Positions 8,571 through 17,968 of a DNA stretch of 64,000 nt are shown here, piece by piece. The stretch covers positions 124,001 through 188,000 of the forward strand of contig NZ_JAHPYF010000002.1 in NCBI RefSeq assembly GCF_019041915.1, in the 5' to 3' direction. The stretch comes from Collinsella sp. MSK.8.10. Lineage in GTDB: Bacteria; Actinomycetota; Coriobacteriia; Coriobacteriales; Coriobacteriaceae. Under the pieces are notes generated by a model. The model saw nothing but the letters and a program-made list of their open reading frames with translations, did no database searches and was not told where the DNA came from. Position numbers and translations under genes: made by a program. Within the stretch, counting starts at the first letter, position 1. The number at the start of each line of letters is the position of its first letter.

Positions 8571-9140
8571 CTACCTTGCGAAAAAGCGCACGCCAAAGGA
8601 TGTGTCCTCACAGGCGACAATGCGGCGGTCGCGCAGGATGGTCCGCACGTAATACCAGTCGCCCACACAGCCCGACAGGTGCAGACCAGCTGCCAAGTAG
8701 CACAGCAGCGGATAACCCGAGCATGCAAACCCCAAGGCAAACGCCGCCGTCAAAACAACCGTCGGCGCCAGGCAAATGAGCATGTACCGCCGGCGCGAAT
8801 ACACAACGCCCTCGGCGCAGGCATAAATCATGCAGGTTTCGAGATTTGCCCCAAAGGTCACATGCGCACCGGCGGGCGCAAACAACTTAAAGAACACACC
8901 GTGAACCAGCTCGTGCACGACAAACGACGCCGCAGAGACGACCGCCAAGCCGACTATCCAGCCCAAGACCGCCATCCAGCCGCCCGCGTCGGCCGCATCC
9001 AGGTCCGCGGGCCCGCCCAACAGCATAAACACCGGCACCAGGCACACAGCAAATGCGCCAAGCACGACCATCCCCCACACGAAGCAAGCGTGCAGAAAAT
9101 CCTCGTCCTCAAACGCATGTATGTTGGAAATCTCATTCAT
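8571..9140 (-). CDS. DUF3267-type membrane zincin, putative metallopeptidase
   Basis: The 189-residue protein has four hydrophobic segments (about residues 18-40, 52-75, 105-125 and 130-150). HELVH sits inside the second membrane region, in VVHELVHGVFFKL. HExxH in a membrane helix followed by a turn is the pattern of DUF3267 and M50-like intramembrane zincins. A later acidic ligand is not obvious. The substrate is unknown. The start MNEISNIHAFEDEDF is the only good one. It is divergent from the MetRS-like gene, with 132 bp between. Family assignment is from motif and topology only. Confidence 0.72.
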   Translation of the reverse strand: MNEISNIHAFEDEDFLHACFVWGMVVLGAFAVCLVPVFMLLGGPADLDAADAGGWMAVLGWIVGLAVVSAASFVVHELVHGVFFKLFAPAGAHVTFGANLETCMIYACAEGVVYSRRRYMLICLAPTVVLTAAFALGFACSGYPLLCYLAAGLHLSGCVGDWYYVRTILRDRRIVACEDTSFGVRFFAR

Positions 9141-9272
9141 AGCATCTTAGGATAGCGCCCCCGTCACGCACCCGCCCGCATGTGCGATAATGTCGAACGA
9201 TATGCACGAATTGACCACCGCGTCGCCAGGCCTTGCGCCCGGACGCGCTCTCACCATATGCGAAGGAGTCCC

Positions 9273-11423
9273 ATGGCATCCAAATACTCCATGAACGACC
9301 GTCCCAGCTGGCCTCGCCGCGCCATCGTTACCGCCGGCGAGCCCTACGGCAACAAGGGCCTTCACTTTGGCCACGTTGGCGGCGTCTTTGTCCCGGCCGA
9401 CTTCTTCGCCCGCTTCCTGCGCGACCGTCTGGGCCGCGAGAACGTCATCTTCACCTCGGGCACTGACTGCTACGGCTCGCCCATCATGGAGAGCTACCGC
9501 AAGCTCAAGGAGAACGAGGACTACGACAAGTCCATTAGCGAGTACGTCGAGTCCAACCACTCCCGCCAGGCCGCGACCCTCAACAACTACAACATCAGCT
9601 GCGATATCTACGGCGGCTCAGGCCTTGAACCGGCTGCGCAGATCCACAACGAGGTGACCGCCGAAATTATCGAGCGCCTGCACGAACAGGGCACCATCTC
9701 CAAGCGCTCTACCCTGCAGTTCTACGACGCCAAGGCCGGCACGTTCCTCAACGGTCGCCAGGTGATCGGCCGCTGCCCCATCCAGGGCTGCAAGTCCGAG
9801 AAGGCGTACGCCGACGAGTGCGACCTAGGTCACCAGTTTGAGCCCGAGGAGCTCATCGCGCCCAAGAGCCAGCTCACCGGCGAGGTGCCCGAGCTGCGCC
9901 CGGTCGACAACCTCTACTTCGACCTGCCCGCCTACCTCGACTTTATGAAGACCTACACCGCCAAGCTCGCCCAGAACCCGCAGGTTCGCTCCGTGGTCTC
10001 CAAGACTATGGAGGAGTGGCTGCTGCCGGCTCAGCTCTACATCCAGAACAAGTTCCGCGAGGCCTTCGATGCCGTCGAGGACCAGCTGCCCGAGCACACC
10101 GTGCTGGAGCCCGAGGGCAACAAGAGCAGCTTTACCGTTACCTTCCCCAGCTGGAAGGAGCGCGACGACGCCCACGCGGTACTCGCCAACGGCGGCGTGC
10201 GCTTCCGCAGCGGCAAGGCGCTCGTGCCCTTCCGCATCACCGGCAACATCGACTGGGGCGTTCCGGTGCCCGAGGTCGACGGCGTGAACGACGTCACCTG
10301 CTGGTGCTGGCCTGAGAGCCTGTGGGCGCCCATCAGCTACACCCGCACCGTGCTCGCACGCGATGCCAAGGCCGCCGGCGTGACCGAGGGCGTCGCCGCC
10401 CAGGATGCCGCCCTCATGGGCGAGCCCGCCGCCGATTCCACGCAGGTCCCCGCGCCCACCTACCAGCACAGCTCGCTCGACTGGCGCGACTGGTGGTGCT
10501 CGGATGACGCACAGATCTACCAGTTCATCGGCCAAGACAACATCTACTTCTACTGCATCGCGCAGACCGCCATGTGGGAAGCCCTGGGTTGGGACCTTAC
10601 GCAGAGCACCGTCAGCGCCTGCTATCACCTGCTCTACATGGGCAAAAAGGCGAGCTCGTCCTCGCAGACGCCTCCCCCGCCGGCAGACGACCTGCTCAAC
10701 CACTACACCTGCGAGCAGATGCGTGCGCACTGGCTGTCGCTCGGCCTGTCCGAGAAGCCGGTGAGCTTTAGCCCCAAGGCATACGACACCCGCGTGACCG
10801 GCAAGGACAAGGACGGCAACGAGGTGCGTGCCTGCGACGACAAGCGCGTCATCGATCCGGCCCTTAAGGAGAGCGCCCTTTTGACCGGCGTGTTCAACCG
10901 CCTGGCCCGCAGCTGCTTCTACGGCGTCGCCGTCAAGGAGGGCGACGAGAGCCCCCATCGCAACGGTTGCATTCCGGCCGGCGCCGCCTCCGCCACTGTG
11001 GTCGAAGCCGCCGAGCAGGCAGCTCTCGCCTTTGAGCAGGCCATGTACAAGTTCGAGACGCACCGCGCGCTCGCCGTGTGCGACGACTACCTGCGCGCCG
11101 CCAACAAGCGCTGGAGCGATGCCTCCAAGGCCGCCAACAAGCTCGAGGGCAAGCCGGCCAATGCAGCGATGACGCAGGCCCTCGTCGACGCCTTTACCGA
11201 GCTGCGTGTGGCGACCGTGCTCATGCACGGCATCGTCCCGGCCGGCTGCGAGCTCATCTGCGAGTACTTCGACGTCGACCCGGTCGCCTTCTTTAGCTGG
11301 GACAACATCTTCGCCTCCACGGACGAGTTTGTTGAGAGCCTGGGCGAGAAGCCTGGCGAGCACCGCGTAAAGCCGCTGCCCCCGCGCTTCGACTTCTTCA
11401 GCAAACACGAGAGCCAGTACTAA
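9273..11423 (+). CDS. metG: methionyl-tRNA synthetase-like class I aminoacyl-tRNA synthetase
   Basis: The 716-residue product follows MetRS: a HIGH-type motif HFGH in the N-terminal 40 residues, the sequence FTSGTDCYGSP, a knuckle with CPIQGC and ECDLGH, and the MetRS-like stretch AKSQLTGEVPELRPVDNL in form. The KMSKS counterpart is altered to KKASSSS, keeping a lysine and serines but not the usual consensus, and one zinc cysteine appears as histidine. A helical anticodon-binding domain occupies the last 200 residues. AAGGAG precedes the ATG at 9273. The divergent motifs leave open whether this is the housekeeping MetRS or a second copy. Confidence 0.8.
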   Translation: MASKYSMNDRPSWPRRAIVTAGEPYGNKGLHFGHVGGVFVPADFFARFLRDRLGRENVIFTSGTDCYGSPIMESYRKLKENEDYDKSISEYVESNHSRQAATLNNYNISCDIYGGSGLEPAAQIHNEVTAEIIERLHEQGTISKRSTLQFYDAKAGTFLNGRQVIGRCPIQGCKSEKAYADECDLGHQFEPEELIAPKSQLTGEVPELRPVDNLYFDLPAYLDFMKTYTAKLAQNPQVRSVVSKTMEEWLLPAQLYIQNKFREAFDAVEDQLPEHTVLEPEGNKSSFTVTFPSWKERDDAHAVLANGGVRFRSGKALVPFRITGNIDWGVPVPEVDGVNDVTCWCWPESLWAPISYTRTVLARDAKAAGVTEGVAAQDAALMGEPAADSTQVPAPTYQHSSLDWRDWWCSDDAQIYQFIGQDNIYFYCIAQTAMWEALGWDLTQSTVSACYHLLYMGKKASSSSQTPPPPADDLLNHYTCEQMRAHWLSLGLSEKPVSFSPKAYDTRVTGKDKDGNEVRACDDKRVIDPALKESALLTGVFNRLARSCFYGVAVKEGDESPHRNGCIPAGAASATVVEAAEQAALAFEQAMYKFETHRALAVCDDYLRAANKRWSDASKAANKLEGKPANAAMTQALVDAFTELRVATVLMHGIVPAGCELICEYFDVDPVAFFSWDNIFASTDEFVESLGEKPGEHRVKPLPPRFDFFSKHESQY

Positions 11424-11482
11424 AGCACGCCAGTAGCGGCGTGCCCGGAAAGTAATCAATTTGGGACGGGAAGGAAAGACGG

Positions 11483-12586
11483 ATGTCCAAGCCGCGTCGT
11501 CGTAAGCAGAAAAAGCAGGTTAAGCCCGAGCTCAAGCTTAGGCAGTTTGCCGCCACCGAGCTTTCCGACCAGCTTGCCGCCCAACACTCCGCCGCCGACC
11601 TGCCGCGCTTTATGGTCGACACGGTCGCCGGTGCCTATGCCCCCACCGATGCTCAGCTCATGACCGAGGGCTTTGGCGCCGCGGCGACACGCCCAGTCAC
11701 ACTGCGCGCCAACACCCTCAAGGCGACCGCCGAAGACATCGCCGCCGCACTCGACGAGGCCGGTATCGCGCACCGCGCCGTCGCATGGTACCAGGATGCC
11801 TTCATCCTGCCCGAGGCCCAGGTTTCCGATCTATGGGACCTCGACATCTACCGCGACGGCAAGATCTATCTGCAGAGCCTGTCATCCATGATGCCGCCGT
11901 TGGTCCTGGACGCCCAGGCAGGCGAGGACATCCTGGACATGTGCGCGGCCCCCGGTGGCAAGACGACGCAGATCGCCGCCCTCACCCAGGGCCAGGCACA
12001 CCTCACGGCCTGCGAGATGAGCATTCCCCGCGCCGAAAAGCTCGAAGCCAACCTCCACCGCCAAGGCGCAAAAAACGTGCCCGTCATGTGCATCGACGCA
12101 CGCGAGCTCGACGAGTTCTTCCGCTTTGACCGTATCCTGCTCGACGCCCCCTGCACCGGCACGGGCACCGTCATCAGCGGCAACGAGAAGAGTCTGCGCG
12201 GCCTAACCGAGCAGTTGCTCGGCAAGTGCGCCCGCTCGCAGCGAGCACTTCTGGACCGCGCCATGGGGGCCCTCAAACCGGGCGGCACGCTCGTCTATTC
12301 GACTTGTTCGATTATGCCGCAGGAAAACGAGGACGCCCTGCAAGAGGCCCTCGACAAGCACATGGACTGCGAGCTTATCCCCCTCGACGGCACGCCGAGC
12401 GAAAGTGAAACGCGCCGTGCTCAGGAAGCTTGCGAAGAGCCGCGCGTCGAGAGCAACGCCCTCACCGAGGCCATCGCCGCCGGCCATGTCTCGTCCGTCG
12501 CCAACGGAATGCCCGGCACGCTGACCATTCCGCCCAGCCGCGACTTTGAGGGCTTCTACATCGCCCTGATCCGAAAACGCAGCTAG
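11483..12586 (+). CDS. NOL1/NOP2/Sun family RNA (cytosine-5) methyltransferase
   Basis: A 367-residue SAM-dependent m5C RNA methyltransferase. Visible motifs are MCAAPGGKTTQ (SAM site), a DAPCTGTGT loop with the motif IV cysteine, and VYSTCS with the catalytic cysteine. The N-terminal 60 residues are basic (RRRKQKKQVKPELK) and probably bind RNA. The C-terminus ends in the usual FEGFYIALIRK. There is no PUA domain, unlike E. coli RsmF. It is likely an rRNA enzyme (RsmB or RsmF type), but the site is not predictable. It starts 59 bp after the MetRS-like gene with GGAAGGAAAG upstream, so the two are probably co-transcribed. Confidence 0.9.
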   Translation: MSKPRRRKQKKQVKPELKLRQFAATELSDQLAAQHSAADLPRFMVDTVAGAYAPTDAQLMTEGFGAAATRPVTLRANTLKATAEDIAAALDEAGIAHRAVAWYQDAFILPEAQVSDLWDLDIYRDGKIYLQSLSSMMPPLVLDAQAGEDILDMCAAPGGKTTQIAALTQGQAHLTACEMSIPRAEKLEANLHRQGAKNVPVMCIDARELDEFFRFDRILLDAPCTGTGTVISGNEKSLRGLTEQLLGKCARSQRALLDRAMGALKPGGTLVYSTCSIMPQENEDALQEALDKHMDCELIPLDGTPSESETRRAQEACEEPRVESNALTEAIAAGHVSSVANGMPGTLTIPPSRDFEGFYIALIRKRS

Positions 12587-12610
12587 CGCACGGATTCAAA
12601 ACTCAACAAA

Positions 12611-12781
12611 CTATCTCCGCGCGCGCTTGTCCTGCTGGTCACGGTGCTGCTTAAGTGCCTCGCGCTCCTTGCGCTCGGCTCTTTTGCCCTTAATGGCCGT
12701 GACCACCAAGTAGATGACCGCGGCGGCTACGATTGCGCCCACACACAGGCCAATCGAGCCCAACATTGCTGTTAATTCCAT
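12611..12781 (-). CDS. small single-pass membrane protein, 56 residues
   Basis: A short gene on the minus strand with a good ribosome binding site (GAGAGGTGA) before ATG. The N-terminal half is one hydrophobic helix (MLGSIGLCVGAIVAAAVIYLV) and the C-terminal half is strongly charged (KGKRAERKERE, ending KRARR). It resembles many short actinobacterial membrane proteins of unknown function. It converges with the RNA methyltransferase gene, 24 bp away. The coding call rests on start, site and composition only. Confidence 0.6.
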   Translation of the reverse strand: MELTAMLGSIGLCVGAIVAAAVIYLVVTAIKGKRAERKEREALKQHRDQQDKRARR

Positions 12782-12972
12782 TCCGCGTCACCTCTCTTTT
12801 AAACGGGACATTCAAGATAGCACCTCAATACCCGCCACCACAGCTCCTTCACGTTCGCCGGCCCTTCGGTCTAACGGATGGCGCGGCGGGGAAAAATCAA
12901 CTCGTCAAACGATTTAGCAAGCACAACGCTGCCGGCACCCTGCCGACCACCATCGCATAGAATCGAGGATCC

Positions 12973-14064
12973 ATGGATACCCTCAACGACCTAAACGAGC
13001 GCGTCGACGCCTTTGTCGGCACCAGCTCCTTCGACACGCCTGCCGCGACAAACGACCAAGCTCCCATCGATGTACCCGCCGAGGTTCACGAGGACATCGT
13101 CGCCTCGGTCGATTTCTCCGAGGTTGAGCTCGCAGACGAGTTCACCGAGCCCCAGGTAGCCGTGACCCCCAACGGACTGCTCCCCATGGAGCCGCTGCCC
13201 ATCGACGGGCGTTTGCGAAAGGCGGCCCTCCGCATGCCCGACGAGATCGAGGAGGCCAGCGGCTTTACGCTCTTCGGTCGTCGTATCAAGTCGCTTATCT
13301 ACACCACCGACGTCGCGGTCATCCGCAACTCCAACGCCGATGCCGTCTTTGCCGTTTACCCCTTCACGCCTCAGCCGGCCATTACGCAGGCGCTGTTGAC
13401 CGTCGCCGAGTGCCCGGTCTTTGTAGGCGTGGGCGGCGGGACTACGACCGGTAAGCGCTCCGTACAGATGGCAGCCGTCTCCGAGATGCAGGGCGCGGCG
13501 GGCTGCGTGGTCAACTCCCCCGCCACTGCCGAGATGGTCGAGCACATCACCAACATCGCCGACATCCCCGTCATCGCCACGGTCGTACGTTGCGACGATG
13601 ATGCGCATGCCAAAGTGCGCGCCGGAGCCAAGATTCTCAACATCGCGGCCGGCAAGAACACGCCACAGGTCCTGCGTGAACTGCGTGAACACTATCCCAA
13701 CCTGCCGCTCATCGCACCGGGCGGCAAAACACCCGAGAGCATCCGTGAAACCATCGCCGCCGGCGCCAACGCCATCATCTGGACACCGCCTTCGGCCCAG
13801 CAGCTGCAGACCGACATGATGCAGCGCTACCGCAAGATGAAAGAAGACGCCACGCCCGTCATCTCGCGCGACGATGTGCCCATTATCGACCAGGTCGCCG
13901 CCGCCGAGGTCAGTCAGGTCGAGAACATGAATCCCGACGTGCCGATTCCCGACGAAGTCATCGAGCGCGTCGCTTCGATCCACGAGCGCGTCGAGGAGCA
14001 TCGCGCCAGCCGTGGACTCAAGCCGTCACTGCATGGCTTCTTCTTCCGCGGCAAGAAACACTAA
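12973..14064 (+). CDS. TIM-barrel protein of unknown function
   Basis: The 363-residue protein has an acidic, probably disordered first 75 residues. It is followed by a barrel-like core with FAVYPFTPQPAITQALL, VFVGVGGGTTTGKR and IAPGGKTPESIRETIAAGANAIIWTPP. Glycine-rich strand ends of this kind resemble phosphate-binding barrels such as NanE or IGPS-type enzymes. Homologues in anaerobes are usually annotated only as hydrolase. The C-terminal 60 residues are helical and charged. A weak GAGGATCC precedes the ATG. It is followed by a clear terminator at 14078. No pathway can be assigned from neighbours. Confidence 0.7.
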   Translation: MDTLNDLNERVDAFVGTSSFDTPAATNDQAPIDVPAEVHEDIVASVDFSEVELADEFTEPQVAVTPNGLLPMEPLPIDGRLRKAALRMPDEIEEASGFTLFGRRIKSLIYTTDVAVIRNSNADAVFAVYPFTPQPAITQALLTVAECPVFVGVGGGTTTGKRSVQMAAVSEMQGAAGCVVNSPATAEMVEHITNIADIPVIATVVRCDDDAHAKVRAGAKILNIAAGKNTPQVLRELREHYPNLPLIAPGGKTPESIRETIAAGANAIIWTPPSAQQLQTDMMQRYRKMKEDATPVISRDDVPIIDQVAAAEVSQVENMNPDVPIPDEVIERVASIHERVEEHRASRGLKPSLHGFFFRGKKH

Positions 14065-14077
14065 CCCCCAACAGCAA

Positions 14078-14115
14078 GGCCCGCCCCACAAACGTGAGGC
14101 GGGCCGTTTTCGTTT
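14078..14115 (+). terminator. intrinsic terminator after the TIM-barrel gene
   Basis: Stem GGCCCGCC/GGCGGGCC (14078-14085 with 14098-14105), 12-nt loop, followed by GTTTTCGTTT. Confidence 0.85.
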
Positions 14116-14146
14116 GAGCAATCATGCGGCGACGTGATGGGGCAAA

Positions 14147-15037
14147 TTAATCCACGCGCTTGTCGCCCATAAAGAAGAGCGCCACCGTACCAGGTCCGGT
14201 GTGCGAACCGATCAGAGCACCGATATTGTTGATCTCAATCTTGCCTTTGAGCTGCGGAACTTGTTCCTCAATCAGCGCCGCAACGGCCTCGGCATCCTCA
14301 CGGCACGCCGAATGGGACAAGACGCACTTACCCGAATAATCCGCACCGTCCTGCACGTGTGCCATCATGGTCTTAGCCATCTCGGAAATCGCGCGCTTCT
14401 TAGTGCGAATCTTCTCACGTGGCGACAGCCCACCTTCGTAATCGACCGTCATAAGTGGGCAAATCTTAAGCGCCGTGCCGATAATCGCGCTCGCGGCCGA
14501 AATGCGACCGCCGCGCAGGTAGCTCGACAGATCGGTCGAGAAGAACCAGTGGTGCAGGTTGAGTTTATGCTCCTCAATCCAAGCGGCCGTCTCGTCGAGC
14601 GAAGCGCCGCTATCGCGCACGTCGGCAGCATATTCCAGCAATAGGCCAAAGCCCGAAGACGCCCCCAGCGAATCGATGACGCGCACCTTGCCGCCCTGGG
14701 GATAGCGATCCGCGAGCATCTGCGCCGCAACGCAGGCCGATCCATACGTGCCCGAAATACCCGACGACAACGTAAGGTGCAGCACGTCTTTACCCTCGGC
14801 AACAAACGGCTCCCAAAACTCCTCGTACTCACCCACGCTCACCTGAGACGTCTTGGGCATGGCACCCGCGGCAATCTGGGCAAAAAACTCGTCCGGTGAA
14901 ATCGACTGGTACAGATCGTCCGCATGGACAACACCATCAATCTCGTAATGGAAACACACGACAGGGATATTGCGCGACGCAAAGAACTCACGGGTTCGAT
15001 CGGCGGCGGATTCACAGGTCAGGACAAAATCACTCAT
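14147..15037 (-). CDS. DegV family fatty-acid-binding protein
   Basis: A complete 296-residue DegV protein. It starts MSDFVLTCESAADRT, with the TSQVSVGEYEEFW ligand loop near residue 85, SSGISGTYGSA next, and GSHTGPGTVALFFMG at the end, as in FakB-type proteins. It likely holds a fatty acid for phosphorylation by a FakA kinase encoded elsewhere. AAGGAG precedes the ATG. It is transcribed divergently from fbp across a 321-bp regulatory gap. It is a paralogue of the truncated gene at the left edge. Confidence 0.92.
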   Translation of the reverse strand: MSDFVLTCESAADRTREFFASRNIPVVCFHYEIDGVVHADDLYQSISPDEFFAQIAAGAMPKTSQVSVGEYEEFWEPFVAEGKDVLHLTLSSGISGTYGSACVAAQMLADRYPQGGKVRVIDSLGASSGFGLLLEYAADVRDSGASLDETAAWIEEHKLNLHHWFFSTDLSSYLRGGRISAASAIIGTALKICPLMTVDYEGGLSPREKIRTKKRAISEMAKTMMAHVQDGADYSGKCVLSHSACREDAEAVAALIEEQVPQLKGKIEINNIGALIGSHTGPGTVALFFMGDKRVD

Positions 15038-15228
15038 ATGAGGCTCCTTAAGTATTGCTACGCAAATTATTGCACAGCAAGCCTAAATACGATACAAATG
15101 TCCACTATTTACCAATTCGAACCATTGGCATTGAATATCTTTATCATCAACATCCCCATCCCCGCCATGGGCCAGCATGGGCAAAATCACCTCCTTTCGT
15201 CTCCACTTAACCGACACATCAACCTCAA

Positions 15229-15242
15229 CTAAATCGATTTAG
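15229..15242. promoter_or_regulatory. candidate LacI-family operator 1 upstream of fbp
   Basis: A perfect 14-bp palindrome CTAAATCGATTTAG with the central CG typical of LacI/GalR-family operators. It lies about 120 bp upstream of the fbp ATG in the degV-fbp gap. Confidence 0.45.
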
Positions 15243-15303
15243 CAAACCGTTCAGCTGACAATTCAGCCGCCGGCGCAAAATCGAAACAAAGCCGGCGCAT
15301 ACT

Positions 15304-15317
15304 GGTAAACGTTTGAC
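15304..15317. promoter_or_regulatory. candidate LacI-family operator 2 upstream of fbp
   Basis: Near-palindrome GGTAAACGTTTGAC, close to the CcpA/LacI-type core GTAAACGTTTAC, 42 bp before the fbp start. The rest of the 15038-15358 gap shows an AT-rich stretch but no gene. Confidence 0.4.
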
Positions 15318-15358
15318 GCTGTTTTATCAGTTTTACCAACCATATCGGAAGGTGTTTC

Positions 15359-17275
15359 ATGGTCGCATTCGATCGCAATCCGCAAGACTTTAAGTATCTG
15401 CGTCTGCTGTCGAGACAATTTCCCACCGAGCAATCCGCGTTTACCGAAATCATCAATCTCTCGGCCATTCTCAACCTGCCCAAAGGCACCGAGCATTTTA
15501 TGAGCGACGTGCACGGCGAGTACGAAGCCTTTATGCACATCCTCAACAACTGCTCGGGCGTCGTGCGCGAACATGTCGACGAGATCTTTGGCGACACGCT
15601 CACCTTTGACGAAAAGGGCGAGCTGTGCACGCTCATCTACTACCCGCGCGAGAAGATTGAGCTGGTCCGCAGCCAGCGCGAGGACTCCCCCACCTGGTAC
15701 AAGACAATGCTCGACCAACTCATTGTGGTTGCCCGCTCGCTTTCGAGCCGCTATACGCGCTCCAAGGTGCGCAAGGCCATCCCGCGCGATTACGCCTACA
15801 TCATCGACGAGCTGCTGCACACGCATCCGGACGAGAACAACTATCGTGTGCGCTATCACGAGCGCATCGTGGAGTCCATCCTAGAGACCGCAAGCGCCGA
15901 CGACTTTATCGAGTCGCTCGCCTCGCTCATCAAGCGCCTGGCCGTCGACCACCTGCACCTGGTGGGCGATATCTTCGACCGCGGTGGCGGCGCTGCCAAG
16001 ATTATGGACCGCCTGCTCACCTATCATTCGCTCGACATCCAGTGGGGCAACCACGACCTGCTGTGGATGGGCGCTGCGGCCGGTGAGCCCGCCTGCATCG
16101 CCACGGTGCTGCGCAACAACCTGCGCTACGACAATTACGAGATCCTCGAGAACGACTACGGCATCTCGCTGCGCGAGCTCGTCGCCTTTGCCGATGCCAC
16201 CTACACCGCCGGTGAGTCCATCACCCCGCTGATCAAGGCCATCAATGTGCTGCTCTTTAAGCTCGAGGGCCAGATTATCCAGCGCCACCCCGAGTTCGAC
16301 ATGACCGACCGCCTGTTACTCGACAAGATCGAACACGACACCGGCACGGTCACGCTCGCCGACGGCAGCGTGTGGCCGCTCACGACCAACGACTTCCCCA
16401 CCGTCGACCCGGCAGACCCCTACACGCTCACGTCTCAGGAGCAGCACATCATCGACAAGCTCGTGTCCGAGTTTGTCACCGCCGATCACCTGCATCGCCA
16501 TATCGATTTCCTCTATTCCCACGGCTCGATATACAAGGTCGCCAACGGCAATCTGCTCTTCCATGGCTGCGTGCCGCTCAACGAAGACGGCACCTTTAGC
16601 AGCATGAACTGCCTGGGCACCTGGCACGCTGGCCGCGATTATCTCGATTTTTGCGACCACATCGCCCGCCGCGCCTGGCGCGTGGGCGACCGCGACGCCC
16701 TCGACTGGATGTGGTACCTGTGGATTGGCTTTAACTCACCCGCCAGCGGACGCCTGGTGCGTACCTTTGAGCGCGCCTATATCGCCGATACGAGCACCTG
16801 GGTCGAGCCGATGGACCCGTACTTTACGCTTACCAAGTCGCCCTCGGTCTGCGACGACATCATGCGCGAGTTTGGCGTCACGCCCATGGCATGTTCACCG
16901 ACCGGCCACATCATCAACGGCCATGCGCCCGTTAAAACCACCAAGGGCGAGCAGCCCATCCGCGCCGAGGGCAAGCTGCTGGTCATCGATGGCGGCTTCT
17001 GCCGCGCTTACCATCCCAAGACGGGTATCGCCGGCTATACGCTCATCTCGAGCTCGCGCGGCTGCCGCCTCAAGTCGCACCGGGCCTTTACGACGGTTGC
17101 CGAGGCACTCACGCGCAACGTGGACATCGAAAGCGAGACCAACCGTTTTGACCAAGCAGACCGTCGCCGCATGGTGAGCGACACCGATACTGGCGCCAAG
17201 ATCCGCAGCCAAATCCAGGACCTGCGTCAGCTGCTCGATGCATATAGAAACGGTGCTATCGAGGAGCGCGCCTAG
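15359..17275 (+). CDS. fbp: class III fructose-1,6-bisphosphatase
   Basis: Fbp class III hydrolyses fructose 1,6-bisphosphate to fructose 6-phosphate, the irreversible gluconeogenic step. The 638 residues match the Firmicutes-type enzyme. The metallophosphatase motifs are clear: MSDVHGEYEAFMHIL (D-x-H), LVGDIFDRGGGA (GDxxDRG) and QWGNHDLLWMG (GNHD). Later, HIINGHAPVKTTKGE carries the last metal histidine. Start MVAFDRNPQDFKYL with GGAAGGTG upstream. Two palindromic candidate operators lie upstream, consistent with carbon-source control. A GtrA-family gene follows 78 bp later. Confidence 0.97.
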   Translation: MVAFDRNPQDFKYLRLLSRQFPTEQSAFTEIINLSAILNLPKGTEHFMSDVHGEYEAFMHILNNCSGVVREHVDEIFGDTLTFDEKGELCTLIYYPREKIELVRSQREDSPTWYKTMLDQLIVVARSLSSRYTRSKVRKAIPRDYAYIIDELLHTHPDENNYRVRYHERIVESILETASADDFIESLASLIKRLAVDHLHLVGDIFDRGGGAAKIMDRLLTYHSLDIQWGNHDLLWMGAAAGEPACIATVLRNNLRYDNYEILENDYGISLRELVAFADATYTAGESITPLIKAINVLLFKLEGQIIQRHPEFDMTDRLLLDKIEHDTGTVTLADGSVWPLTTNDFPTVDPADPYTLTSQEQHIIDKLVSEFVTADHLHRHIDFLYSHGSIYKVANGNLLFHGCVPLNEDGTFSSMNCLGTWHAGRDYLDFCDHIARRAWRVGDRDALDWMWYLWIGFNSPASGRLVRTFERAYIADTSTWVEPMDPYFTLTKSPSVCDDIMREFGVTPMACSPTGHIINGHAPVKTTKGEQPIRAEGKLLVIDGGFCRAYHPKTGIAGYTLISSSRGCRLKSHRAFTTVAEALTRNVDIESETNRFDQADRRRMVSDTDTGAKIRSQIQDLRQLLDAYRNGAIEERA

Positions 17276-17353
17276 CACCACCCGCGGGGATTGGCTAAAC
17301 TTGCTGAGTTTGTCATCCCCGCGGCGCTTCGGCGCCAGCTTAAGGCAGGTACC

Positions 17354-17749
17354 ATGCAAAAGCTCCTTGCGCAGATCATGAAATTTGGCGTCGTCGGTGT
17401 CATTGCCACGGTTATCGACTTTGGCATTATGAATCTGCTCCACTACGGTCTGGGCCTCAACATCCTAATCGCCAACACCAGCGGCTTTATCGTCTCGCTC
17501 ATCTTTAATTACGTCGCCAGCATGAAGTACGTGTTTGCGCACAAGGAAGGCATGAGCCGCCGCCGCGAGTTCATTATCTTTGTCGTGCTGTCCGTGATCG
17601 GTTTGGTGCTCAACGACGGCATCGTGCTGGCGCTCAACGCCGGTCTGGGGCTCGAGGCCAATATCGCCAAGATCTGCGCCACCGCGCTTGTCATGGTCTA
17701 CAACTTTGTGACCCGAAAGATCTTCCTGGAGGGCGACGAGACCAAGTAA
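17354..17749 (+). CDS. GtrA family membrane protein 1
   Basis: A 131-residue protein with four membrane helices and the GtrA pattern: FGVVGVIATVIDFGIMNLL, SGFIVSLIFNYVASMKYVF, and a final KIFLEGDE. GtrA proteins are thought to flip polyprenyl-phosphate-linked sugars or otherwise serve cell-surface polysaccharide modification. The ATG at 17354 (MQKLLAQIMKFG) fits family N-termini and has AAGG upstream; a TTG 21 codons earlier is possible. A terminator follows at 17770. Confidence 0.88.
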   Translation: MQKLLAQIMKFGVVGVIATVIDFGIMNLLHYGLGLNILIANTSGFIVSLIFNYVASMKYVFAHKEGMSRRREFIIFVVLSVIGLVLNDGIVLALNAGLGLEANIAKICATALVMVYNFVTRKIFLEGDETK

Positions 17750-17769
17750 CTCGCAACCTTACGGCCTTA

Positions 17770-17825
17770 CGATGCCCACGGACAATGCGCGCTCAGCACA
17801 GTATCGCCCGTGGGCATCGTTCGTT
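17770..17825 (+). terminator. intrinsic terminator after GtrA gene 1
   Basis: Perfect 12-bp stem CGATGCCCACGG/CCGTGGGCATCG (17770-17781 with 17808-17819), then TTCGTTT. Confidence 0.75.
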
Positions 17826-17968
17826 TACGGGCAAATTTTCAACGTTTGCGGATTAGCTCTTGAAAATTTGGCGAGTTCGTATAGTTCTTTCCAAAGACCT
17901 TACGTTTCCCATTCAAAAGCTCTAAAGTAACTCGTTGCTCGATTCGTCAACGCATTGGATGTGATTAC

